Below, one piece after another: positions 18,205 to 25,777 of a DNA stretch of 64,000 nt. The DNA lies in the NCBI GenBank assembly GCA_017615835.1, contig JAFZZI010000008.1:1-64000 (forward strand), given 5' to 3'. How positions within the stretch are numbered: the stretch's first letter is position 1; each line of letters begins with the position of its first letter. Below the pieces are notes generated by a model, which did no database searches, had not been told where the DNA came from, and saw only the letters and a program-made list of their open reading frames with translations. The position numbers and the translations under genes were made by a program. The stretch comes from Bacteroidaceae bacterium. Lineage in GTDB: Bacteria; Bacteroidota; Bacteroidia; Bacteroidales; Bacteroidaceae.

Positions 18205-18873
18205 TCACCTGTTCACAAAAACATATACCAGCCACACCAACGCGGCAATGACCAGTACAGAACCCAGAATGCGGTTAATCACCCATATACCTTTCAGGTC
18301 AAACTTGTTGCGCACCTTGTTTATCAGCGTACTCAGAAACAGCCACCAGAGCACATCACCGCAAACCACCGACAAATAGCCGACAATCTTCTCGCTTCCA
18401 TTCAGATCGCTGAGCGACAGGCCCAGATACGCGAACAGTCCCAGATAAATGGCAATCACCATCGGGTTGACTATGGCCACTGCAAAACCCGACGACCATG
18501 CATACGCCAGCGACGGACGCTTAACCTGCGGAGTCCGCAACTTATTGAGCGGATTGTTCCGGAACGTCACTATGCCAAACACCAGAAGCAAAATGCAACC
18601 TGCCAGGCTGAACCAAACAGACATTGATTTATCCTCAATCAGGTCAAGCAGGAATGACAGCCCGAGCGACGAGCATACAATGTAGACAGTGTCACTCAGT
18701 GAAATGCCCAAGCCCGTCACAAAGCCATACAGATGGCCTTTATCGAGAGTACGTCCTATAACCAGCACACCCGACGGTCCAGTCGGAGCCGCAGCGAAAA
18801 AGCCAACTGCCAGTCCCTTCAGAATAATTACCAGAGGCAGAGCCGCTCCATCAGAAATCAACCATTCAACCAT
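18205..18873 (-). CDS. LysE/RhtB-type exporter
   Basis: A 222-residue membrane protein with about six hydrophobic helices. The first helix is followed by AAAPTGPSGVLVIGRTLDKG and GLGISLSDTVY, typical of the LysE family, which exports amino acids or similar small solutes. The substrate cannot be predicted. It is the first gene of a minus-strand series (lysE-DUF4924-prfC-tsaC-clc-fmt). A possible -7 box TAAATTCG lies at 18899-18892 but has no clear -33 partner. Confidence 0.82.
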   Translation of the reverse strand: MVEWLISDGAALPLVIILKGLAVGFFAAAPTGPSGVLVIGRTLDKGHLYGFVTGLGISLSDTVYIVCSSLGLSFLLDLIEDKSMSVWFSLAGCILLLVFGIVTFRNNPLNKLRTPQVKRPSLAYAWSSGFAVAIVNPMVIAIYLGLFAYLGLSLSDLNGSEKIVGYLSVVCGDVLWWLFLSTLINKVRNKFDLKGIWVINRILGSVLVIAALVWLVYVFVNR

Positions 18874-18956
18874 TACAGTTCAAATGCGCCGCGAATTTAC
18901 AAAAAACAGGTCAATAATCCTAAAGACATATCAAAGCATCGACTGATGCAACATAC

Positions 18957-18989
18957 AAAACCGGAGGCGGGCATTGCTGCCCGCCTCCG
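18957..18989 (-). terminator. Terminator after ssb
   Basis: A perfect 11-bp GC-rich stem (18962-18972 with 18979-18989, loop of six) is followed on the minus strand by GTTTTGTA. It lies 24 bases past the ssb stop codon. Confidence 0.8.
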
Positions 18990-19012
18990 CCATGCAATAT
19001 CATCCGTATCCG

Positions 19013-19429
19013 TCAGAACGGCATTTCGTTTTCACCGGAAGATTCTCCGGAAGCCTGTTCCGGTGCGGGCGCAGGTTGCTGGACATCCCTGCTGCCACGA
19101 TTGGTCAGCATCTCCATGCCGTCAACGTGAATCTCGGTCACATACCTTTTCACACCATTCTGATCATCGTATGAATGTGAGCGCAACGTACCCTCCACGA
19201 ACAACTTGTCGCCTTTGTGTACATATTTCTCAACAGTCTCGGCCAGACCACGCCAGAACACCAGATTGTGCCACTCAGTCCTTTCCGGCACCTGAGTTCC
19301 ATTCTGAAGCGTACGTCCCCTTTCAGTCGTAGCCAACGTAACATTAGCCACACACAGACCATTGTCGCGATAGTGCACTTCGGGATCGCGACCCACATTG
19401 CCAATCAGCATTACTTTGTTTAATGACAT
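19013..19429 (-). CDS. ssb: Single-stranded DNA-binding protein
   Basis: A 138-residue SSB: an OB fold of about 105 residues starting MSLNKVMLIGNVGRDPE, a proline- and glutamate-rich linker and the acidic tail ending ENEMPF. This tail resembles the DDDIPF tip that recruits replication and repair proteins. The frame is open upstream to 19513, but the promoter overlaps that extension and the family start is MSLNKV, so I use 19429. Confidence 0.95.
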   Translation of the reverse strand: MSLNKVMLIGNVGRDPEVHYRDNGLCVANVTLATTERGRTLQNGTQVPERTEWHNLVFWRGLAETVEKYVHKGDKLFVEGTLRSHSYDDQNGVKRYVTEIHVDGMEMLTNRGSRDVQQPAPAPEQASGESSGENEMPF

Positions 19430-19460
19430 AACTATTGGTATTAAGTTTGTAAATACGTTG

Positions 19461-19492
19461 CAAATATAGGCAAATCGCGTAATAAACTTAAA
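19461..19492 (-). promoter_or_regulatory. Promoter of ssb
   Basis: On the minus strand TATATTTG (19468-19461) is an exact -7 box. The -33 element is TTTA (19492-19489), 20 bases upstream. The predicted start leaves about 25 bases of leader. Confidence 0.65.
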
Positions 19493-19582
19493 TCCCGAAG
19501 CGACAACTTTCATATTTCATCCGCATTTCGGCCCTGAAACCCCTCTGAGGGCATTTGTGAAAACTCAAAAAAACAGAAATAT

Positions 19583-19614
19583 TTTGCAACATTTATAAAA
19601 AAGGCATATATTTG
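19583..19614 (+). promoter_or_regulatory. Promoter of the HU gene
   Basis: TTTG (19583-19586), 20 bases and TATATTTG (19607-19614) match the Bacteroidota consensus. It likely drives HU, the 29-residue ribosomal protein and perhaps RNase G/E beyond the terminator. Confidence 0.85.
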
Positions 19615-19660
19615 CACTCCGAAAAAAGTCTGAATAGCGAACTACATAAAATAAATCATT

Positions 19661-19942
19661 ATGACAAAGGCTGAAGTTGCAAACGAAATTGCTAACAAAA
19701 CAGGGTTGGACAAGGCTGATGCTCTTGTATGTTTGGAAGGGTTCATGGCAGTAGTTAAGGATTCTCTTGTCAATGGTGAACCGGTATATCTTCGTGGATT
19801 CGGAAGTTTTATCATCAAGAAAAGGGCTACAAAGTCGGCCCGTGACATTCTCAAGAACACCACCATTACCGTTCCTGAGCACAATATTCCTGCATTCAAA
19901 GCTGCCAAGTCCTTTGCTGCCGCAGTCAGAAACAAGAAATAA
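19661..19942 (+). CDS. HU-family DNA-binding protein
   Basis: A 93-residue nucleoid protein of the HU/IHF family. Helices in the first 45 residues are followed by VYLRGFGSF, the beta-arm region and NIPAFKAAKSF close to the C terminus. It bends and compacts DNA as a dimer. It is preceded by a strong promoter and followed 39 bases later by a tiny ribosomal protein gene. Confidence 0.94.
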   Translation: MTKAEVANEIANKTGLDKADALVCLEGFMAVVKDSLVNGEPVYLRGFGSFIIKKRATKSARDILKNTTITVPEHNIPAFKAAKSFAAAVRNKK

Positions 19943-19981
19943 GCAAACAAGTATATCATAATATTTAAACTCATTACTGAC

Positions 19982-20071
19982 ATGCCAAGCGGAAAGAAAA
20001 AGAAAAGACACAAGATGTCAACCCACAAGCGTAAGAAAAGACTGAGAAAGAACAGGCATAAGAGCAAATAA
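19982..20071 (+). CDS. bS22/mS38-like (AURKAIP1/COX24 domain) small protein, 29 aa
   Basis: ATG at 19982 opens a 29-codon frame ending in TAA at 20071. The protein starts MPSGKKKKRHKM, continues STHKRKKRLRKNRHKSK and is more than half lysine and arginine. The RHKM-THKRKKRLRKNRHK pattern is that of the AURKAIP1/COX24 family, which covers mitochondrial mS38 and the mycobacterial ribosomal protein bS22. I infer a small-subunit ribosomal protein. It sits between the HU and RNase G/E genes and is followed by a terminator. It is easily missed by gene finders because of its size. Confidence 0.85.
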   Translation: MPSGKKKKRHKMSTHKRKKRLRKNRHKSK

Positions 20072-20102
20072 ATCACAGTCTGCTTTTTGAAGCAAAAACA
20101 GA

Positions 20103-20146
20103 AAACAAACTTGATCCGAAACCCGAAGAACAAGTTTGTTTTTTTG
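20103..20146 (+). terminator. Terminator after the small basic protein
   Basis: An 11-bp stem AAACAAACTTG (20103-20113) with CAAGTTTGTTT (20131-20141) encloses a 17-base loop and runs into a T tract (20139-20145). It separates the HU unit from RNase G/E, perhaps only partly. Confidence 0.7.
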
Positions 20147-20220
20147 TATTAATTCAGGTTCCGTGTGAACTGATGACATGCAAGTCCGCACGGCAGGAGG
20201 CAGCACCCCACTGAAAAAAC

Positions 20221-21789
20221 ATGGTAAGCGAACTGTTTGTTGACGTACAGCCCAGCGAGATATCCATTGCAATAACAGAAGACCGGACTCTGGTGGAATA
20301 TCAGAAAGAGAGCCGTGAAATGGCTTTCTCGGTCGGTAATATCTATCTAGGCCGGGTACGTAAGCTTATGCCCGGTCTGAACTCCTGTTTCGTCGATATC
20401 GGTTCCGAAAAAGAAGCCTTCCTGCACTATCAGGACCTTGGTCCCGAGTTCACATCCATACAGAAGTACGTCAAACAGGTCAGTTCGAACCGCAAGCGGC
20501 TCTATCCTTTTGCCAAGGCCACTAAAGGCGAGCCGCTGCCCGAAGGCGGCATAGCCAAAGCACTCGAGCAGGGCCAGGAAATACTCGTTCAGATAGCCAA
20601 GGAACCCATCAACACCAAAGGCCCGCGTCTCAGCGGAGAAATCTCATTTGCAGGACGCTACCTTGTGCTCCTGCCCTTCGGTGACAAAGTGTCAGTATCA
20701 AGCAAGATAGAGAGTTCAGCCGAGCGGGCACGTCTCAAGCAACTCATCCACAGTATCAAGCCAAAGAACTGCGGAGTCATAGTCCGCACCGTCGCCGAAA
20801 ACCGGCGCGTCGCAGAACTTGATGCCGAACTTTCCGTACTCGTCCGTCGCTGGGAAGAGTGCATGGCGCAAGTCATGAACAACTCCAAGGCTCCCTTTCT
20901 GGCCTACGAGGAGAGCAGTCGCACCATAGCCCTGCTGCGCGACCTTCTCAACTCATCATACGAAGCCATCTACGTCAACGACCAGAAGATTTTCGGTGAA
21001 ATAAAAGATTACGTCAGCCTCATAGCACCCGAGAGTACCGGCATTGTCCATCTGTACGAAGGCAACCTGCCCATCTTCGACAATTTCGCCATAACCAAAC
21101 AGATTAAGTCATCATTCGGGCGCATCGTATCATACAAAAACGGTGCCTACCTCGTCATTGAGCATACAGAGGCACTTCATGTCGTCGATGTCAACAGCGG
21201 TCATCGCGTCAAGCAGGACAATCAGGAAGAGAATGCACTGGCCGTCAACCTCGGTGCCGCCGACGAACTTGCCCGTCAGTTCCGCCTTCGCGACATGGGC
21301 GGCATCATCGTAATCGACTTCATCGACATGGATCGTCCCGAAAACCGCCAGAAACTGTACGAGCGCATGTGTTCCAACATGCAGCGCGACCGCGCCCGTC
21401 ACAACATACTGCCGCTCAGCAAATTCGGCCTCATGCAGATAACCCGCCAGCGCGTCCGTCCCGCGATGGACATTCCTGTTGACGAAACCTGCCCCACCTG
21501 CTTCGGCAAAGGAGTCGTACGTCCCTCCATACTCTTCACCGACCAGTTGGAAAACAAAATCAGCTGTCTCGTCAACAAGAACGGCGTCCATAAATTCAGA
21601 CTCTACGTACACCCGTACGTAGATGCCTATCTGGACAAAGGCATCGCCTCGCTCAAGCGACGCTGGAAAATCAAGTACGGAATAGGAGTCAAAGTAATTC
21701 CCGACCAGAGCCTCCCTCTCCTTGCCTACCGCTTCATAGATGCACAAGGCAAGGAAATCGACATGAAAGAAGAGCAGGAACTGCTCTGA
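20221..21789 (+). CDS. rng: Ribonuclease G/E
   Basis: A 522-residue endoribonuclease of the RNase E/G family for rRNA maturation and mRNA decay. Seen are an S1-like region near residues 35-130 (GNIYLGRVRKLMPGLNSCFVD), the catalytic DVNSGH and DFIDMD aspartates that hold magnesium, and the zinc-link-type CPTCFGKG near residue 425. There is no long disordered C-terminal scaffold, so it is of RNase G length. It lies 150 bases after the small ribosomal gene; whether the intervening terminator isolates it is unclear. Confidence 0.92.
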   Translation: MVSELFVDVQPSEISIAITEDRTLVEYQKESREMAFSVGNIYLGRVRKLMPGLNSCFVDIGSEKEAFLHYQDLGPEFTSIQKYVKQVSSNRKRLYPFAKATKGEPLPEGGIAKALEQGQEILVQIAKEPINTKGPRLSGEISFAGRYLVLLPFGDKVSVSSKIESSAERARLKQLIHSIKPKNCGVIVRTVAENRRVAELDAELSVLVRRWEECMAQVMNNSKAPFLAYEESSRTIALLRDLLNSSYEAIYVNDQKIFGEIKDYVSLIAPESTGIVHLYEGNLPIFDNFAITKQIKSSFGRIVSYKNGAYLVIEHTEALHVVDVNSGHRVKQDNQEENALAVNLGAADELARQFRLRDMGGIIVIDFIDMDRPENRQKLYERMCSNMQRDRARHNILPLSKFGLMQITRQRVRPAMDIPVDETCPTCFGKGVVRPSILFTDQLENKISCLVNKNGVHKFRLYVHPYVDAYLDKGIASLKRRWKIKYGIGVKVIPDQSLPLLAYRFIDAQGKEIDMKEEQELL

Positions 21790-21833
21790 TTCCCACAGTT
21801 CTATCTATCGGTTTCTGCAGACCGGCAATAAAG

Positions 21834-23429
21834 TCAGAACTCCCTGAAAGATATTTCAAGGTCGACATTTGTATCTCTTTTCAGATAGTACCACCAGGCG
21901 ACAATCTGCAGAAGTTCACAGATTGAATCACTTACACCTTCAATGTTGAAACACATGTCCCTATTCATGACAACCAGCTCTCCGGAGTACACACCAAAGA
22001 AATTATTACCGTTTGCCTGATGTTCCGTCATATCCACAGGAATCCAACCGTAGCCTGGAATATAGAATTCTGCACGCATGTGAGTCCAGTCTTCATGCAA
22101 GGGAGAAACCATTAAAATAGGGCGTGCAGGAATGCCTTTGTTGCGCAAAAGTGAAATCCAGACTGAATGCTGGTTGCCGCAGTCTCCCTTCTTATCAAGC
22201 ATAATCTTGTCAATTGACGAAGTGACTGCATAGGCATATTCAATATTGTCAGCCACGTACTCGTAACACTTCAGCGCATACTTAATCCTGTTTCCCCCTG
22301 CCTCTTCCCACAGTCTGTCTGCTATCCTGCTGATTTCAGAATGATTAGGATTGACAGTATAAATTCCGGCACTGTTCTTGTATGCACTTGTGAATCGCTT
22401 GTATTCATCAGACTCCTTATCGTACGGCATATTGTCATCCTTTATCTTGGTGAAATCTGTCCTTACGTTATATACCGTACATGTTATTGTCTGATACACT
22501 ATTTCCGAACCTGACTCGGGGAAACTGCCTCTAAGAACCTTGCGCATATACTTGACCCCGCCGGGTGTAGTACTTGTCAGATAAGAGCCCGGAGTCATGG
22601 ATGTCGTAACGACGGACTGATACTCATTGGATTCAATGTACGGGAAGACAACCTCAACTCTGTCAATTGCATTCTTGTTGCCGTAAGTAAGCTTTGCAGA
22701 GTTTCTGTATGTACCACTGATAAACGGGGTCTTGATAAATGGATTCTGTCTCTGTGTTATCGAGACACCCGCATCGCCTTCATCGCTTGTAATGACAACA
22801 TAACCGGTGCGGTCAGAAATGCCTTGGTTAGGTTTGGCAGTCAAAGTAAGAATCACATTCCCACCCCCTTCGCCCGATTCCGGCGAAACCACCAGCCACG
22901 GAGAATCAGACGTTGCCGTCCAGTGCCCCTGGGCCATGAAAGATACAGTAGTGGAACCTCCGCTGGCAAATGCAGTCTTCGGATCGTCCGGAATTGACGA
23001 CACCTCGAAATCCGGAAGTTTCATCTCCTGGCTTACTGTCAGTTGGGACAGCCGCGATCCGGAAGAACTCCCAACGAAGGTGATTATGTACTTACGCTCC
23101 GATGCTGTCAGGTTGGCGGAAGAAGACAGTTTCAACTCAAACCTTCCGGCAGCGCCATTCAGAGCGGACAAGCTTAGCCAGGACGGCAAGTCCTTTACTT
23201 TCCAGTCTACCGTCGATTCCAGAAAGAAAGTCGTATCTGATGCACAACCGCCAAAACTGAAAGAAGACAGACTGTTTCCTAAGCCGTCCGTGAGCCTTAT
23301 TGACGCCTGTACAGCAGGTGGCTCCTCTTCGGAAGCCGAAGGTGGTGCCGGTGTCTGTGGAACTTCACCTTCAGTACAGGAACTGAGTACCGCCATCAGA
23401 ATGATTATCAGGAAACAGCAATGTTTCAT
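21834..23429 (-). CDS. BACON-domain transglutaminase-like lipoprotein
   Basis: A 531-residue surface or periplasmic lipoprotein. The signal peptide MKHCCFLIIILMAVLSSC gives a lipobox with cysteine 18. Two BACON-type beta-sandwich repeats follow (about 40-130 and 140-230, with WKVKDLPSWLSLS and WTATSDSPWLVVSP), then a transglutaminase-like core near the C terminus. The triad is cysteine in KGDCGNQH, histidine in HMRAEFYIPGYGW and aspartate in PVDMTE, all intact. BACON domains often anchor glycan- or mucin-acting proteins. The activity could be proteolysis or crosslinking. I choose the ATG at 23429 because it starts the signal peptide. Confidence 0.85.
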   Translation of the reverse strand: MKHCCFLIIILMAVLSSCTEGEVPQTPAPPSASEEEPPAVQASIRLTDGLGNSLSSFSFGGCASDTTFFLESTVDWKVKDLPSWLSLSALNGAAGRFELKLSSSANLTASERKYIITFVGSSSGSRLSQLTVSQEMKLPDFEVSSIPDDPKTAFASGGSTTVSFMAQGHWTATSDSPWLVVSPESGEGGGNVILTLTAKPNQGISDRTGYVVITSDEGDAGVSITQRQNPFIKTPFISGTYRNSAKLTYGNKNAIDRVEVVFPYIESNEYQSVVTTSMTPGSYLTSTTPGGVKYMRKVLRGSFPESGSEIVYQTITCTVYNVRTDFTKIKDDNMPYDKESDEYKRFTSAYKNSAGIYTVNPNHSEISRIADRLWEEAGGNRIKYALKCYEYVADNIEYAYAVTSSIDKIMLDKKGDCGNQHSVWISLLRNKGIPARPILMVSPLHEDWTHMRAEFYIPGYGWIPVDMTEHQANGNNFFGVYSGELVVMNRDMCFNIEGVSDSICELLQIVAWWYYLKRDTNVDLEISFREF

Positions 23430-23727
23430 ACTGACACTTAACAAAAGCCTATTCATACACGTATTCAGATATTAACCCGCCACTAATGTACCTATAAAAT
23501 ATTGTTTTCCAAAACATTCTGTTCATTTAATCGACTGACAGCATAAAAATTCCAATCAGTTTCACGCGTCTCCTGTCCTTTTACAGCAGAGCCGTCCCAA
23601 CCGCATGCTTGTCAGAATATTTCGCATTAGAGTGCCAGCCTCTGAACAGTCTTTTCCGTGCCGGAAGGTATCGCAGAGCAGACGGACTGACACTGTTTTC
23701 AGGACAGTCGGACATCCCGTCTGAAAA

Positions 23728-23828
23728 AGATATGGGTATGAATGAAAAAACACCCATATCTGAACGAAAAGATACCCATATCTGAACTACAAAGATATAT
23801 GGGTCTTTTTTTACTCAGATATGGGTAT
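23728..23828. repeat. Five-copy AGATATGGGTAT repeat cluster
   Basis: Five copies of AGATATGGGTAT or close variants lie within 101 bases: plus at 23728-23739, minus at 23752-23761 and 23772-23783, plus at 23793-23804 (with an AT insertion) and 23817-23828. The two minus copies have a 22-base period. Neighbouring copies can form hairpins; the third and fourth together with the T run after 23805 look like a terminator read on the plus strand. Confidence 0.8.
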
Positions 23829-23833
23829 TTTTA

Positions 23834-23913
23834 TACGCGCGCGAACTCCTCCTTGATCTCGTCCGTGGGCTCCCCTTTATTCTTCCTACACGCGCGCGCG
23901 TACGCGCGCGAAC
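23834..23913. repeat. Alternating CG tracts with 13-bp direct repeat
   Basis: TACGCGCGCGAAC occurs at 23834-23846 and again at 23901-23913. The second copy is preceded by a further run of alternating CG (23889-23900), together an alternating purine-pyrimidine tract of more than 20 bases. Such tracts can adopt Z-DNA and are far more GC-rich than their surroundings. Confidence 0.75.
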
Positions 23914-24214
23914 CTTATTATTATAGCAGGTTAAGATGACCGACACGACATGTCGATGCGGCGGTCAGACTGAAAGAAACGCTTCTGCCTGATACTTTTG
24001 CGGAGAGAATGTTACCCGACCGATGGCGGCAACGGTGAAATGTCAGATAAAATCACCAATTGTATTACAGAATTGCAGAAATTGCATTTTATTGATACAT
24101 CAGCAGGCTCATATTTACCCTATTGAGGGTTACGTGGTATTACCGACACTTTGGAACTAAATGGTGTAATGATATCGTTCTGGATTATGCTTCGGGAAGT
24201 TGTGTTTATGTTAT

Positions 24215-25114
24215 TCAGCGGATACGGAGTGTCATGCCGACTGAGATGGGCTTGTCGGTATCCAGATGGTTCTTGCGGATGAGACAGCGCGTGCGGACTC
24301 CGTAGAGTTGAGATATTGACCACAGGCTGTCGTCCTGTCCCACAGTGTGGGCTGTATAGTCTTTTGACGCGCGGCACTTCTTACGCTCAAGGTAGATGAC
24401 GCTACCTTCAAGTGGGATGAACTTGCGGCTCATCTCGTTGTAACGGCGCAGGCGGCAGCGGGTAGTGTTGAATTCGCGTGCGATGTCCTTGAGCGACTCG
24501 TCCGGGCCAAGGACAACATAGAGCAAGCCGTTTGAGAGGTATGGCTGGTGGACAGAACCGAGTTCGGACGAACTGCTGACGCCACCACCGGGGCGGTCGA
24601 ACTTGTTGAGGTCGTAAAGTTCAATTATCGAAATGAGTTTTTCGGCATACTGAGGGTTGGTGGCATATCCCGCTTTCTTGAGTCCCCTGGCCCACCCCTT
24701 GTAGTCGGTCTGCCGAAGGTCGAACAGCGAGGCGTAGCGACTGCCGTTGACCAGGAAGAGCGAGTGATCCTCGTATGAGGCAAGCGCAGACTTGTACTTG
24801 CGGAAGCACTCTCCGCGACTGTCGTCATCGTAATAGACCTTGCGGCCTGTCCAGTCGGAGTGGCACTTTATGCCGAAGTGGTTGTTGCCCTCGACTGCCA
24901 GCATGCTGCGGCCGGCATCTGACTCCAGGAGTCCCTGGGCCAGGGTTATGCTTGCCGGTATCTTGTACTTGTTCATCTGACGAACTGCCTCCTTTTTGTA
25001 CTGGTCAATGTACGACAGGTATGCACCGTTGCGTTTCTGAGCATTCAGGCGGCTTAACGGTGCGACTGACAGAGTGAGCGCAATCAGTATGAGCGACAGT
25101 TTCCGGAATCGCAT
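24215..25114 (-). CDS. Glucosaminidase with LysM domain
   Basis: A 299-residue exported peptidoglycan hydrolase. A signal peptide (about residues 1-26, ending RLNAQ) is followed by a glucosaminidase domain with the catalytic-region motifs ITLAQGLLESDAGRS and NNHFGIKCH, then Y-rich stretches to residue 180. The C terminus has LysM-like segments (a weak one near 195-245 and a clear one ending VGMTLRIR), which bind the glycan strands. It probably cleaves beta-N-acetylglucosaminyl bonds in the cell wall. Confidence 0.88.
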   Translation of the reverse strand: MRFRKLSLILIALTLSVAPLSRLNAQKRNGAYLSYIDQYKKEAVRQMNKYKIPASITLAQGLLESDAGRSMLAVEGNNHFGIKCHSDWTGRKVYYDDDSRGECFRKYKSALASYEDHSLFLVNGSRYASLFDLRQTDYKGWARGLKKAGYATNPQYAEKLISIIELYDLNKFDRPGGGVSSSSELGSVHQPYLSNGLLYVVLGPDESLKDIAREFNTTRCRLRRYNEMSRKFIPLEGSVIYLERKKCRASKDYTAHTVGQDDSLWSISQLYGVRTRCLIRKNHLDTDKPISVGMTLRIR

Positions 25115-25161
25115 TGATTTGTCTGTTTTCTACAAAAGTAGGAAAAAGAAAAACAGTTTGC

Positions 25162-25169
25162 TAACTTTG
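25162..25169 (+). promoter_or_regulatory. -7 box of cdd
   Basis: TAACTTTG, an exact -7 match, lies about 21 bases before the cdd start codon. The -33 is not clear. A possible -7 box TACTTTTG for the divergent glucosaminidase gene is at 25140-25133 on the other strand. Confidence 0.6.
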
Positions 25170-25190
25170 CGCAATGTTAATTAAGCGGCA

Positions 25191-25661
25191 ATGGAAGATT
25201 TGACATTGGAACTGAAATACGCGAGATGCGGATACGACGAACTGGACGACACGCTGCGCGGGTTGTGCGATGCTGCAAAGGCAGCCACGGCAGGCAGTTA
25301 TTCGCCCTACTCGGGCTTCAGCGTAGGTGCAGCAGTGCTACTTGAAAATGGAACGGTTATAACAGGAAGCAACCAGGAGAACGTGGCCTACCCTTCGGGA
25401 CTGTGCGCCGAGCGGAACGCGCTGTTCGCCGCAGGTCACCGATATCCCGACATTCCGGTGGCGGCACTGGCTGTTGCGGCACTCAGCAACGGACATTTTA
25501 CTGAGCAGCCTGTGACGCCGTGCGGAGCCTGCCGTCAGGTGCTGTCCGAGACTGCCCGACGCTATGACCGGTCGGTAAAGGTGGTGCTGTACGGCAGAAG
25601 CGGGTGCATTGTGATTGAGAACGGAGCCGATGTACTGCTGCCATTCAGCTTTGATTTCTGA
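25191..25661 (+). CDS. cdd: Cytidine deaminase
   Basis: A 156-residue homotetramer-type cytidine deaminase, a zinc enzyme that turns cytidine and deoxycytidine into uridine and deoxyuridine for pyrimidine salvage. The zinc ligands and catalytic glutamate are in CAERNAL and PCGACRQVL. YSPYSGFSVGAAV near residue 43 is the usual nucleoside-binding entry. It stands alone between the glucosaminidase and grpE. Confidence 0.95.
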   Translation: MEDLTLELKYARCGYDELDDTLRGLCDAAKAATAGSYSPYSGFSVGAAVLLENGTVITGSNQENVAYPSGLCAERNALFAAGHRYPDIPVAALAVAALSNGHFTEQPVTPCGACRQVLSETARRYDRSVKVVLYGRSGCIVIENGADVLLPFSFDF

Positions 25662-25717
25662 ACTCATATACATGACACACTGTCACCTTACAGCATTTTT
25701 TGTGTGACAAAAATGCT

Positions 25718-25734
25718 TTGGCAAGGGTTTTGCA
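25718..25734 (+). promoter_or_regulatory. Sigma-54-type promoter of grpE-dnaJ
   Basis: TTGGCAAGGGTTTTGCA carries the -24 GG (25720-25721) and the -12 GC (25732-25733) exactly 12 bases apart, in the TGGCA-N6-TTGCA form of RpoN promoters. Predicted start near 25745, giving a leader of about 33 bases. An inverted repeat (GCATTTTT 25693-25700, AAAAATGC 25709-25716) directly upstream may be a regulator site. I see no sigma-70-type promoter that fits better. Confidence 0.72.
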
Positions 25735-25777
25735 ACAACAGGTGTACTTGAAGAATAGATAAAAGATTAAGCATATT

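Larger units (their letters stand above)
23430..24214. other. Non-coding gap with repeat clusters
   Basis: About 785 bases without a convincing gene between two minus-strand genes. The middle (23728-23913) holds an inverted and direct repeat cluster and alternating CG tracts, listed separately. The parts 23430-23720 and 23920-24214 show only short, low-quality frames, and I see no RNA gene in them. The segment upstream of the transglutaminase gene presumably contains its promoter, but I found no clear consensus match. Confidence 0.6.

Noticed and set aside
21130-21747. Minus-strand open frame of about 205 codons over RNase G/E
   Set aside because: Antisense to the catalytic part of RNase G/E, with no supporting features.
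23562-23753. Short minus-strand frame in the repeat-rich gap
   Set aside because: 63 codons of low-quality sequence running into the AGATATGGGTAT repeat; no promoter or family match.
25693-25716. Inverted repeat after cdd read as a terminator
   Set aside because: The stem is almost only A-T pairs and has no T run. It lies directly upstream of a sigma-54-type promoter and is better read as a regulator site.
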